DNA of 8,611 nt from an uncultured Bacillota bacterium (GCA_902766525.1 CACXDX010000110.1:1-8611); one strand, 5' to 3'. Shown: positions 1 through 7,300, counted from the first letter of the stretch. The notes: a model not told the origin generated them from the sequence alone. Translations and numbers: made by a program.

Positions 1-839
1 AGGGTCTCATGAAAGAGGATCACCCCGAGGATCGTCGCCGTCAGCGGATCCATGACGTAACCCATCTGCACATAGGTGGGTTCCATGCGCTTCAGCGCTT
101 CGATGTAGAGATAATAGGAAATGACCGAGGGGATCAGCGCCAGCCCGGCCAGAGGCAGCAGCACCGTTCCGCCGCTGAGGCTAAAGGCGTGAGACAGCTC
201 GCCGACGATCACGGCAGGCGGAGTCAAAAAAGAGAGGAAGAGCACACCGAGACCGCCGTCGTAGACGAGAATGGCATTGCCGTCGGCGCCGCCTTCGAGC
301 ATGATTTTTTCACAGAGCACCATCCCGGCCCAGGCGATCATCGTCAGCAGCGCCCAGACGACGCCCTGAAGGGAAAAACCGCCGCCCGCGCCGAAGACGT
401 TGAGGGTCATGGCGATCCCCGCCACGGCGAGAAGGCAGAGGACGGCTTTGACGACAGTGAGCGGGATGCGAAAGAAGATCTTGGAGAAGATCATCAGCAG
501 AAAGATATTGCCGAAGACGATGGTATGGACGATGCCGGCGGGCATCAGAAAATAGGCTTTGACGATGGCCAGATTGAACAGGGCCGTGACGAGACCGTAT
601 AAAAGCAGCACCGGGATCATTTTTTTGGGAAAGATCAGCTTGCGGATATCATCTTTCGCCACAACAAGGAAGAAAAAGACGAAGAGAAACAGGGGCGAGA
701 TCACGGCGATGGTGCCGTCGCCGATGCCGTATTTTCCCAGATAAAGGGAAAAGGCGCCGTGAGTGCCCCAGGTCACCCCGGCTAAAACAGCCAGCAGAAA
801 AAAGGCCTGTTTGGGTATGTTCTTTTTGAAAAATAACAT
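1..839 (-). CDS. DMT superfamily (EamA-type) transporter, C-terminus cut by window edge
   Basis: This is a polytopic inner-membrane protein, read on the minus strand from ATG at 839 to the left edge (279 codons, no stop reached). Most of it is hydrophobic segments joined by short basic or polar loops, for example near residues 12-28, 43-61 and 70-90. The two-fold EamA layout is visible. Repeat one ends near residue 140 and repeat two runs from about 155. The last residues seen (DPLTATILGVILFHETL) match the conserved proline-to-glutamate helix near the end of the second EamA repeat. With a usual family length of about 285-300 residues, only the last helix is missing. A GGAGAGG Shine-Dalgarno at 848-854, 8 bases before the ATG, supports the start. 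Family members export or import small metabolites such as amino acids, but the sequence does not reveal the substrate. It is transcribed in the same direction as ilvBN but separated from it by a terminator and its own promoter, so it is probably not part of the ilv operon. Confidence 0.86.
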   Translation of the reverse strand, partial: MLFFKKNIPKQAFFLLAVLAGVTWGTHGAFSLYLGKYGIGDGTIAVISPLFLFVFFFLVVAKDDIRKLIFPKKMIPVLLLYGLVTALFNLAIVKAYFLMPAGIVHTIVFGNIFLLMIFSKIFFRIPLTVVKAVLCLLAVAGIAMTLNVFGAGGGFSLQGVVWALLTMIAWAGMVLCEKIMLEGGADGNAILVYDGGLGVLFLSFLTPPAVIVGELSHAFSLSGGTVLLPLAGLALIPSVISYYLYIEALKRMEPTYVQMGYVMDPLTATILGVILFHET

Positions 840-859
840 CTTCTTCGCCTCTCCGTTTT

Positions 860-887
860 AAGCCGGTCGACAAATAAGCGCCGGCTT
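860..887 (-). promoter_or_regulatory. Inverted repeat in the 5' leader of the transporter gene
   Basis: AAGCCGG (887..881 on the minus strand) pairs with CCGGCTT (866..860) around a 14-base loop. This is a 7-bp perfect stem between the predicted transcription start (~898) and the Shine-Dalgarno at 848-854. No T-tract follows on the minus strand (AAAAC follows), so it is not a terminator. It could be an operator or a weak RNA structure. The short stem and large loop leave chance as a real possibility. Confidence 0.35.
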
Positions 888-904
888 TTCTCTGTTCTCT
901 TCAG

Positions 905-934
905 ATTATACAACGTATGCTCAAAGCGTGTCAA
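905..934 (-). promoter_or_regulatory. Sigma-70 type promoter of the DMT transporter gene
   Basis: On the minus strand a perfect -35 box TTGACA (934..929) and a perfect -10 box TATAAT (910..905) are separated by 18 bases. Transcription would begin near position 898, giving a leader of about 58 bases before the ATG at 839. Both hexamers match consensus exactly, so this should be a strong constitutive-type promoter. It lies just downstream of the ilvBN terminator, which makes the transporter gene a separate transcription unit. Confidence 0.85.
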
Positions 935-960
935 TGTTGAGGAGAAGAGCAACGAAAGCA

Positions 961-988
961 CAGAAAAAGCGGCGCCGCGGCGCCGCTT
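961..988 (-). terminator. Intrinsic terminator of the ilvBN operon (perfect palindrome)
   Basis: A 22-bp perfect palindrome of GCGGCGCC type spans 967-988. On the minus strand it is followed by a run of five T residues (968..964, two of them inside the palindrome) and then CTG. It lies about 57 bases past the ilvN stop and ends transcripts coming from ilvB-ilvN. On the plus strand no T-run follows, so it works in the minus direction only. It also insulates the downstream transporter promoter at 905-934. Confidence 0.85.
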
Positions 989-1045
989 CTGTCAGCTTTT
1001 ATTATGAAATTTTTTTCGGCCGCTTCTCCCCTTTCGCCGCGGGAT

Positions 1046-1549
1046 TCAATCTTCGTACTGAGCAATGGTTTTGCTGCCCCGTTCCAGAGAGACGATGCCG
1101 GTGCGGCAGATCTCGAGGATCTCAAATTCCTTCATCAGATTGATGAAGGCGTCGATGCGCTTGGAATCGCCGGTGATGCGCATGATCACCGATTCTCTGG
1201 TGTAGTCCACGGTCTCGGCTTTGAAGGCGTCGGCGGCGGTACGGATCTCCTCACGGGTGGCGGCGTCGTTTTTGACTTTGATCAGCATCAGCTCGCAGTT
1301 GACCGAATCATCGCGGGTCAGCTCCTTGACCTTGATCACGTCGGGCAGTTTATAGAGCTGGGTGACGATTTGATGATTCATCTCCGGCGTCGCTTCGTAG
1401 GTGACGGTGATGCGGGAGAACTGTTCCGATTCCGTTTCGGAGACAGTCAGGGAATTGATGTTGAAGCCGCGGCGGCGGAACATCCCGGAGACGCGGTTGA
1501 GCACACCGGATTGGTTGTTGACCAAAACGGCAATGGTGTATTTCTGCAT
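1046..1549 (-). CDS. ilvN: Acetohydroxyacid (acetolactate) synthase, small regulatory subunit
   Basis: This 167-residue protein has the normal length of the regulatory subunit of acetohydroxyacid synthase. It activates the catalytic subunit and carries feedback control by branched-chain amino acids. An ACT domain fills residues about 3-77. Its first strand-loop-helix (VLVNNQSGVLNRVSGMF) keeps N12, G15 and N30, which align with the valine-site residues N11, G14 and N29 of E. coli IlvH, so valine inhibition is expected (inference from family knowledge). Residues about 80-160 form the second, ALS-type C-terminal domain. The ATG lies one base after the ilvB stop (TGA-A-ATG), and the upstream GGTGG is only a weak, distant ribosome-binding site, which points to translational coupling with ilvB. 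In naming terms it could equally be called ilvH. No ilvC or ilvD is present in the window. Confidence 0.96.
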   Translation of the reverse strand: MQKYTIAVLVNNQSGVLNRVSGMFRRRGFNINSLTVSETESEQFSRITVTYEATPEMNHQIVTQLYKLPDVIKVKELTRDDSVNCELMLIKVKNDAATREEIRTAADAFKAETVDYTRESVIMRITGDSKRIDAFINLMKEFEILEICRTGIVSLERGSKTIAQYED

Positions 1550-1550
1550 T

Positions 1551-3209
1551 TCAGTCCACCACCTTTACGATCAGATCATCCGCCGTGCCCTCGGGCGGGA
1601 GCACGGGGAGCACCAACTCATCTTCGTCGATGAGACAGTCGATGAGGAAAACGCCGTCGGAGAAGCCGCTGTCCAGCGCGGCTTTGAGCTCGTCCATACA
1701 GGTGACGCGGCAGCCGTCGCCGCCGAAGGCTTTGACGAGGGCGACGAAGTCCGTGTTTTGCGGCAGCACCGTGCCGGCGTAGCGTTTTTCAAAATACATG
1801 GTCTGCATCTGCCGCACCAGACCCAAAACACCGTTGTGGATCAGGAGGATGACGATGGGCAGATGATGCTCCACCGCCGTGGTCAGCTCGGGCATGCCCA
1901 TGACGAAGCTGCCGTCGCCGCTGATCAGCAGAGTACGCTTGCCGGTGGCGAAATCGGTGCCGACGGCGGCGCCCATGCCGAAACCCATGGTGCCGAGACC
2001 GCCGCTGCTGATGAAGCGCCGCTTTTCCTTAAAGCGCAGATACTGGGCGGCCCACATCTGATGCTGGCCCACATCGGTGCAGACGGGCGTATCCGCCTGC
2101 AGATAGTCGTTGATGAGACCGTAGATATTTTCGGGAACGAAGCCTTCCCGCTTGGGCGCGGAGGCTTCTTCTCTGGCTTTGAATTTTTCGATCTCTTCCC
2201 ACCAGTCGGGCAGCGCCTTCTTCTCCACCGCCGCCGTGAGCAGCGCCAGGGTTTTGCCGACGTCGCCTTTGAGGCAGTGGGAGGCGTTGACCGTCTTCAT
2301 AAATTCGGCGGCATCGATATCGAGATGGATCACCTGAGCGGTGCGGGCGAATTTGTCCTTGTTGCCGGTGGCGCGGTCGTTGAAACGAACGCCGCAGGCG
2401 ATGATGCAGTCGGCATGGTGCATCGCCGTGGAAGCGGCGAAGCGGCCGTGCATGCCGGTCATCCCCAGAAAACGGGGGTGATCCGTGGGCACGCCGGAGA
2501 TGCCCATCAGCGAACAGCCGATGGGCGCGTCGATCTTTTCGGCGAAGTCGCAGACGGCCTTTTCGGCGTCGGAAGCGATGACGCCGCCGCCGAAATAGAC
2601 GAAGGGACGGTTGCTGAGATTGATGGCTTCCACCGCCTCTTCAATATGCTCGCAAGCTCGCTTCGGATCGGTCTTCACCGCCGCTTCCGGGATATATTCG
2701 GCCTCAGCCAGCTGCACATCCTTGGGGATATCGATGAGCACCGGCCCGGGACGGCCCGATTTGGCCAGCCGAAAGGCTTCTCTGACGATATCGGCGAGAT
2801 GTTCGGCGGAGGAGGCGATGTAGTTATGCTTGGTGATCGGCAGCGTCACACCGGTGATGTCGACCTCCTGAAAGCTGTCGGTGCCCAGCTGATCGCCGGC
2901 GACATTGCCGGTAATGGCGATGAGAGGCACGGAATCGAGGTAGGCCGTGGCGATGCCCGTGACGAGATTGGTCGCGCCCGGGCCCGACGTGGCGATGACC
3001 ACACCGACGCCGCCGGTGGAACGGGCGTAGCCGTCGGCGGCATGGACCGCGCCGGGTTCATGAGCCGAGAGGATATGTGTGATCTCGTCCCGGAAGCGGT
3101 AAAGCGAATCGTAAATATCGACGACCTGACCGCCGGGATAGCCGAAAACGGTATCGACACCTTGTTCGATCAAGGTTCTGATGAGGATATCGGCGCCTGA
3201 TAATTTCAT
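1551..3209 (-). CDS. ilvB: Acetohydroxyacid (acetolactate) synthase, large catalytic subunit
   Basis: This is a thiamine-diphosphate enzyme of valine, leucine and isoleucine synthesis. It joins two pyruvates to acetolactate, or pyruvate plus 2-ketobutyrate to acetohydroxybutyrate. The 552-residue length is typical. The N-terminal ThDP domain (about 1-170) has GYPGG at 23-27, the catalytic glutamate E51 in AHEPGAVHAADG, and the FQEVD segment. The central domain follows, and the C-terminal ThDP domain carries the Mg-ThDP motif starting GDGS (431) and ending HN (458-459). I chose the ATG at 3209 because AGGAG (3221..3217) sits 7 bases before it and the family-typical MKLSGAD begins there. In-frame ATGs at 3260 and 3248 lack a ribosome-binding site. 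An oddity is that the loop after HN reads GLVRQMQ, so M468 replaces the tryptophan usual in anabolic AHAS enzymes. ilvN follows after one base. A fermentative acetolactate synthase (AlsS) is unlikely because of the attached small subunit. Confidence 0.96.
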   Translation of the reverse strand: MKLSGADILIRTLIEQGVDTVFGYPGGQVVDIYDSLYRFRDEITHILSAHEPGAVHAADGYARSTGGVGVVIATSGPGATNLVTGIATAYLDSVPLIAITGNVAGDQLGTDSFQEVDITGVTLPITKHNYIASSAEHLADIVREAFRLAKSGRPGPVLIDIPKDVQLAEAEYIPEAAVKTDPKRACEHIEEAVEAINLSNRPFVYFGGGVIASDAEKAVCDFAEKIDAPIGCSLMGISGVPTDHPRFLGMTGMHGRFAASTAMHHADCIIACGVRFNDRATGNKDKFARTAQVIHLDIDAAEFMKTVNASHCLKGDVGKTLALLTAAVEKKALPDWWEEIEKFKAREEASAPKREGFVPENIYGLINDYLQADTPVCTDVGQHQMWAAQYLRFKEKRRFISSGGLGTMGFGMGAAVGTDFATGKRTLLISGDGSFVMGMPELTTAVEHHLPIVILLIHNGVLGLVRQMQTMYFEKRYAGTVLPQNTDFVALVKAFGGDGCRVTCMDELKAALDSGFSDGVFLIDCLIDEDELVLPVLPPEGTADDLIVKVVD

Positions 3210-3216
3210 TTCTTTG

Positions 3217-3221
3217 CTCCT
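3217..3221 (-). promoter_or_regulatory. Ribosome-binding site that fixes the ilvB start
   Basis: AGGAG on the minus strand (3221..3217) within AAAGGAG lies 7 bases before the ATG at 3209. It decides between that start and in-frame ATG codons at 3248 and 3260, neither of which has a purine-rich site in front. Confidence 0.85.
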
Positions 3222-3265
3222 TTCAAGGGGAGTTAAAGCGTTGTTCATATATTGTAGCAAATGAA

Positions 3266-3316
3266 ATATAAAGATTGTATAAAGATAAAACCATGTATAT
3301 AAAGATTATATAAAGA
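3266..3316. repeat. Duplicated 20-bp AT-rich element over the ilvB promoter
   Basis: Two near-identical 20-bp copies (3266-3285 and 3297-3316) are separated by 11 bases. Each holds two TATAAAGA units 11 bp apart, so TATAAAGA begins at 3267, 3278, 3298 and 3309. Aligning the copies needs only one change (G3277 versus A3308). On the minus strand the right copy supplies the ilvB -10 box and the left copy supplies a second -10-like TACAAT. This may be a duplicated promoter core or a pair of binding sites for a repressor that would cover the -10 and early transcribed region. Confidence 0.7.
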
Positions 3317-3333
3317 AATGACGGGAAATGCAA
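3305..3333 (-). promoter_or_regulatory. Probable ilvBN promoter
   Basis: On the minus strand TTGCAT (3333..3328, three of six bases matching TTGACA) is followed after 17 bases by a perfect TATAAT (3310..3305). Transcription would start near 3298, leaving a leader of about 90 bases before the ilvB ATG. The -10 box lies inside one copy of a duplicated AT-rich element (3266-3316), whose other copy offers a second -10-like TACAAT at 3279..3274. A third TACAAT lies at 3256..3251. The weak -35 suggests help from an activator or modest expression, and an alternative start from one of the other -10-like boxes cannot be excluded. Confidence 0.65.
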
Positions 3334-3336
3334 GCG

Positions 3337-3368
3337 AAAAAACCGACGCCGTTTTTTAACGTCGGTTT
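3337..3368 (-). terminator. Intrinsic terminator upstream of ilvB, possible attenuator
   Basis: On the minus strand AAACCGACG (3368..3360) and CGTCGGTTT (3348..3340) form a 9-bp stem with an 11-base loop, followed by T residues (3342..3337). On the plus strand the hairpin is followed only by TTTGG. It therefore acts on transcripts running towards ilvB, yet no recognised minus-strand gene precedes it, since the ABC operon runs the other way. It lies just upstream of the -35 box assigned to ilvB. It may stop antisense read-through from the ABC operon, or form an attenuator if a further promoter exists upstream. No T-box signature was found. Confidence 0.7.
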
Positions 3369-3418
3369 GGCGATGGTTTAACGGTGATTTGACGGCGATT
3401 AGACGTCGCTTTGATGAG
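3353..3418. repeat. Six tandem 11-bp iterons, consensus GRTTTGACGNY
   Basis: Six contiguous 11-bp units begin at 3353, 3364, 3375, 3386, 3397 and 3408. In all six, T at unit positions 3 and 4 and G at position 9 are invariant. Positions 1, 5, 7 and 8 are kept in five of six. The first unit overlaps the hairpin of the minus-strand terminator, so it may be partly coincidental. An 11-bp period puts every unit on about the same helix face, as in binding arrays of OmpR/PhoB-family response regulators (for example the repeated TTAACA-like PhoP boxes of Bacillus). The array ends 19 bp upstream of the ilvB -35 box on one side and 57 bp upstream of the ABC -35 box on the other, so either operon could be the target. 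Bases 3419-3475 hold nothing recognisable. Confidence 0.65.
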
Positions 3419-3475
3419 AAATCGTTTTTGTGAGCACATTCCTTTCTTTCCCCGCCGTTTCATCTCCGTTTTTTA

Positions 3476-3503
3476 TTGAAATTCCCTGAAAAAAGGATAT
3501 AAT
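3476..3503 (+). promoter_or_regulatory. Promoter of the ABC transporter operon
   Basis: TTGAAA (3476-3481) and a perfect TATAAT (3498-3503) are separated by 16 bases on the plus strand. Transcription would begin near 3510, just before the 9-bp repeats, with a leader of about 95 bases to the ATG at 3605. The short spacer and near-consensus boxes fit a vegetative sigma factor. Confidence 0.75.
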
Positions 3504-3514
3504 AAAGATAGAAG

Positions 3515-3559
3515 ATATCATAAATATCATAAATATCTTAAATATCTTAAAGATCATAT
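3515..3559. repeat. Tandem 9-bp repeats in the ABC operon leader
   Basis: Four contiguous units ATATCWTAA (3515, 3524, 3533, 3542) and a degenerate fifth (3551) lie in the untranslated leader between the promoter and the ribosome-binding site. Units 1-2 read CATAA and units 3-4 read CTTAA, so the array looks like pairs of recent duplications. It could be a regulator-binding array, a structural spacer of the mRNA leader, or a slippage-prone tract that varies in copy number. Confidence 0.75.
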
Positions 3560-3604
3560 TCAGAGCGACCGCCTGAAGAGCCTTCGCGATAAAGGGGAGC
3601 AAAG

Positions 3605-4309
3605 ATGAAAGATTTTGTCCGTTTTGAACAGGTTAAAAAAATTTATCACATGGGCGAAGTGGATATCCCCGCCCTCATTGACGCGACCTTCAGTGTGGAT
3701 GAAGGAGAACTCGCCGTCATTGTCGGGCCCAGCGGCGCGGGGAAGACAACGCTTCTCAACATCCTCGGCGGCATGGATACCCTCAGCGACGGCAAAGTCT
3801 TTCTCGGCGAAAAGGAGATCTCCGCCTTTAAAGAACGGGAGCTGACAGCCTATCGCCGCAAGGAGATCGGCTTTGTCTTCCAATTTTACAATCTCATCCC
3901 CAACCTCACGGCGCTGGAAAACATCGAGCTCGCCGCCGAGATCTGCGACGATCCCCTCGATGCCGCGGAAACCCTCGCCGCCGTCGGTCTCAAAGACCGC
4001 GCCGGGAATTTTCCTTCTCAGCTTTCCGGCGGCGAACAGCAGCGTGTCGCCATCGCCAGAGCGCTGGCGAAAAACCCGAAGCTGCTGCTGTGTGACGAAC
4101 CCACCGGCGCTCTCGATGACAAAACGGGGAAAGCCGTGTTATCTTTACTACAGTCGATGAGTAAAAACCGAGGCATGACGGTGATCATCATCACCCACAA
4201 CAGCGCCCTCACGGCCATGGCCGATCGGGTCATCCGCGTCGGCAGCGGTATCGTCACCTCGGTCGTACAGAATCCTTCCCCCCTGCCGGTAGAGGAGATC
4301 CAATGGTGA
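3605..4309 (+). CDS. ABC transporter ATP-binding protein, MacB/LolD type
   Basis: This 234-residue cytoplasmic ATPase powers the FtsX-type permease encoded next to it. All nucleotide-binding motifs are intact: Walker A GPSGAGKTT (41-49), Q-loop glutamine 93 in GFVFQFYNLIPNLTALENI, signature LSGGEQQ (140-146), Walker B LLLCDEP (160-166) with catalytic E165, D-loop ALD (169-171) and switch histidine H198. The short size without extra domains and the FQFYNLIP segment place it in the MacB/LolD/FtsE-like branch, which drives mechanical or export-type work rather than import. The ATG at 3605 is supported by AAGGGGAG at 3592-3599, 5 bases upstream. The gene ends inside the next gene, with the sequence ATGGTGA shared, so the two proteins are made together. 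No substrate-binding protein or adjacent two-component system is present in the window. The substrate is unknown; peptides or lipids are possible from family knowledge. Confidence 0.95.
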   Translation: MKDFVRFEQVKKIYHMGEVDIPALIDATFSVDEGELAVIVGPSGAGKTTLLNILGGMDTLSDGKVFLGEKEISAFKERELTAYRRKEIGFVFQFYNLIPNLTALENIELAAEICDDPLDAAETLAAVGLKDRAGNFPSQLSGGEQQRVAIARALAKNPKLLLCDEPTGALDDKTGKAVLSLLQSMSKNRGMTVIIITHNSALTAMADRVIRVGSGIVTSVVQNPSPLPVEEIQW

Positions 4310-7300
4310 ATACACTGATCAAATCCACCTTCCGGGAAATTCGGCAAAGTCTCGGCCGTTTTTTGGCGATCCTCGCCATCATCGGCCTGGGCGTCGGCTT
4401 CTTTGTCGGCCTGCGGCTCTGTCAGCCCTCCATGATCCTCACCGGAAGGGATTATCTGGAAGAACAAAATTTATACGACTTTCGCCTGCTTTCGCCGCTG
4501 GGATTCGGCGAAGAGGATGAGGCTTTTTTTGATGAAGAGGAAGGGATCGCGGCCGAAGGCGCCTATTTCGTCGATTTTCTCTCCGAAAAAGAGGATCTGG
4601 AAATTGTGCTCAGAGCTCACTCGCTGACAAAGATCATCAACAAACCCCGCCTCACCGCCGGAAAAATGCCGACGCGAAAAGGAGAATGCCTCGGCGACGC
4701 CCGCTATTTCTCCCCTTCCGATATCGGCAAAATCATTACCGTGAGCGAAAACAACGACGAGAAAACGAAAACGGCTCTGGCTTCGAATCGCTTTACCCTT
4801 ACCGGCCTCGCTCAATCCCCTCTCTATCTGAATTTCGAACGCGGTTCCTCCGATCTGGGCAACGGCAGCGTAACCGCTTTCCTCTATTTGACCGAAGCGG
4901 ATTTCAAGGACGAAGCCTTTCATGAGCTCTATCTGACGATCAACACCGAGGAAGCCGCCTATACCGACGCATATGACGAGGCCGTTTCCGCCGTCAACGA
5001 CGATGTTACCGCCAAAGCCGAAGCGAGAGCGGATCAACGCTATGAGGATATCCGCGGCGATGCCCTCGCCGCATTGGCCGAGGCCGAAGCGGAACTGGAA
5101 GACGGGCGCGCCGCATACGAAAAGGCGAAAAAAGACAGTGAGGACAGACTCGCCGCCGCCGAAAAGCAGCTTAATGAGGGCGAAGAAAAATACCGTCAGG
5201 GTCTGAAAGATTATGAGGAAGGGAAAAAGCGGCTCGCCGCGGGAAGAGAAAAGCTGAATGCGGCAAAGGAGGAATTAAAGGAACAGCAAGCTTCCCTGGC
5301 CGCGGCAGGGAGCGCCCTCGATGAACAGCTTAAACCGCTCCTTGAAAAAAAAGCCGCCCTGGAAGGGGAAAAGGCCGATCTCGACCGTCGGAAAGGTGAG
5401 CTTGACGCGAACCCCGAAGCCACGGAAGAGGAAATCGCCGCTTATGAAGCGGCAAATGATGCCTATCAGCAGGCTTACGCCGCTTTTGCCGCCGTTTATG
5501 AGCCGCTGCAGGCGGAAGTGGCCCGCTATCAAGAGGGAAAGGCCCGCTTTGACGCGGCCGCGGCGGCGCTGGCAAAGAACGAAGCAGACCTTGATGAACT
5601 GGAAGCGGCTCTCGCCGCGGCCCCGGCCAAATCAGCCGCCGCCCGCCGAGAGCTCGATCAGGGCCGCGCCGATTATGAAAAAGGAAAAAGGACCGCCCGA
5701 AAGGAATTATCCGAAGCCGAGGCGACATTGAGAGAAGCGGAAGAGGAGATCGAAGCCGGTTACGCCGATCTCGAAAATCTGGAAAAGGGAAAGGTCTACG
5801 TTTTAACCAGGGAGGAAAATATCGGCTACCGCTGCTTTGATAACGATACCGCCATTGTCGCCGCCATTTCCCTGATCTTTCCCGTTTTCTTCTTTCTCGT
5901 TGCCGCTCTCGTCTGCGTGACGACGATGACCCGCATGATCGATGAGCAGCGTACTCAAATCGGTGTGCTTAAAGCGATGGGCTACGGTAACGGCGCCGTG
6001 ATCGCTAAATATCTGTTTTACGCGGGAAGCGCTTCGCTGATCGGAGCGATCATCGGCTTTATTGCCGGTTCTCACATCATCCCGCGATTGATCTGGAATA
6101 TTTACGGCATCATGTACGGCTTTGCTCCGCTGGAATACGCCGTCGACGTGCCTTTGGCTTTGATTTCCGTTGCCGCGGCACTCCTCTGCGCCCTCGGTTC
6201 CACCTATCTCGCCTGCCGCCGTTCTCTCCTCTGCCCCGCGGCGGAGCTGATCCGACAGAAGGCGCCGAAAAGCGGCCGGCGCGTCTTTTTGGAATACATT
6301 ACGCCGCTCTGGAAACGATTGAGCTTTTTGCAAAAAGTCTCCATCCGCGGCGTTTTCCGCTACCGCAGCCGCCTGATTTTGATGATCCTCGGCATCGGAG
6401 GCTGCACGGCCCTGCTGCTGACGGGTTTCGGGATCAGCGACTCCATCAAAAATATCATCAACGACGAATACAGCGAGATCATTCTTTACGAATACGACGT
6501 ATCCTTCGATCACAGCCAAAACGAAGCCTCCTTCAGGGACTTTCTTAACGATAATAAGATCAGAGAAAATGACGGTCTGCTCGTCCACAGCAGCGGCGCG
6601 GATATCAGCGGCGAAAAGAGGAAAAAAGTGAAAACGGCGGCGCTGATCGTTCCCGCCGACGGCGAGGTGGAAGGTTTCTTCTCGCTCCACCGGGGCAAAA
6701 GGTCGATCCCCTTCCCGAACCGGGGGGAAGTCGTGATCAGCAACGCTCTGGCCGAATCGGTCGGCGTGAGCCGGGGTGACAGGATTACGATCAAAGACGG
6801 CGATCTGGGAACCATGACGGCCACCGTTGCCGATATTTGCGACAACTACGTCAACCATTACGTTTTTCTCTCCGAAGACAGCTACGAACAAGGATTTCAC
6901 CACCGTCCCGAATACAAAAACGGATGGATTCTCTCCTTTGAGGGAGAGGATCCCAATGAGAGAGGCGCCGCCCTCGCCCGAGACGACGGCGTCCGCAGCA
7001 TCGTCATCAACAGCGATACCGCCGAGCGCATCAATCACACCCTTTCCCGCATGGACTATATTGTCCTTCTTGTTATGGTCTGTGCCGCGGCACTGGCCTT
7101 TATCGTTCTCTATAACCTGACCAACATCAATATCACCGAACGGGTGCGGGAAATCGCCACCATCAAGGTATTGGGATTTTATCCCAAAGAGGTCGTCGCC
7201 TATGTCTTTCGGGAGATCAGCGTCCTTTCCGTCCTCGGCAGTCTCGCGGGGCTGCTCATGGGCAGGGCCCTTCATCTCTTCGTGATGTCGCAGATCAAAA

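Noticed and set aside
9..602. 197-codon plus-strand open frame near the left edge
   Set aside because: It is the antisense of the DMT transporter. Its His/Asp/Glu/Arg-rich content is the complement of hydrophobic codons.
1401..3200. 599-codon plus-strand open frame opposite ilvB and ilvN
   Set aside because: It is antisense to two clear, intact family genes, rich in His, Asp and Gly as expected of a GC-rich mirror frame, and has no ribosome-binding site or family resemblance.
3266..3559. CRISPR array or replication-origin iterons
   Set aside because: Repeats are 9-20 bp without CRISPR-like spacers or cas genes, and no replication gene or DnaA box cluster was seen. Their position beside two promoters fits regulation better.
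3210..3604. T-box riboswitch for ilvBN
   Set aside because: The conserved T-box sequence (AGGGTGGNACCGCG type) is not seen on the minus strand, although a terminator is present.
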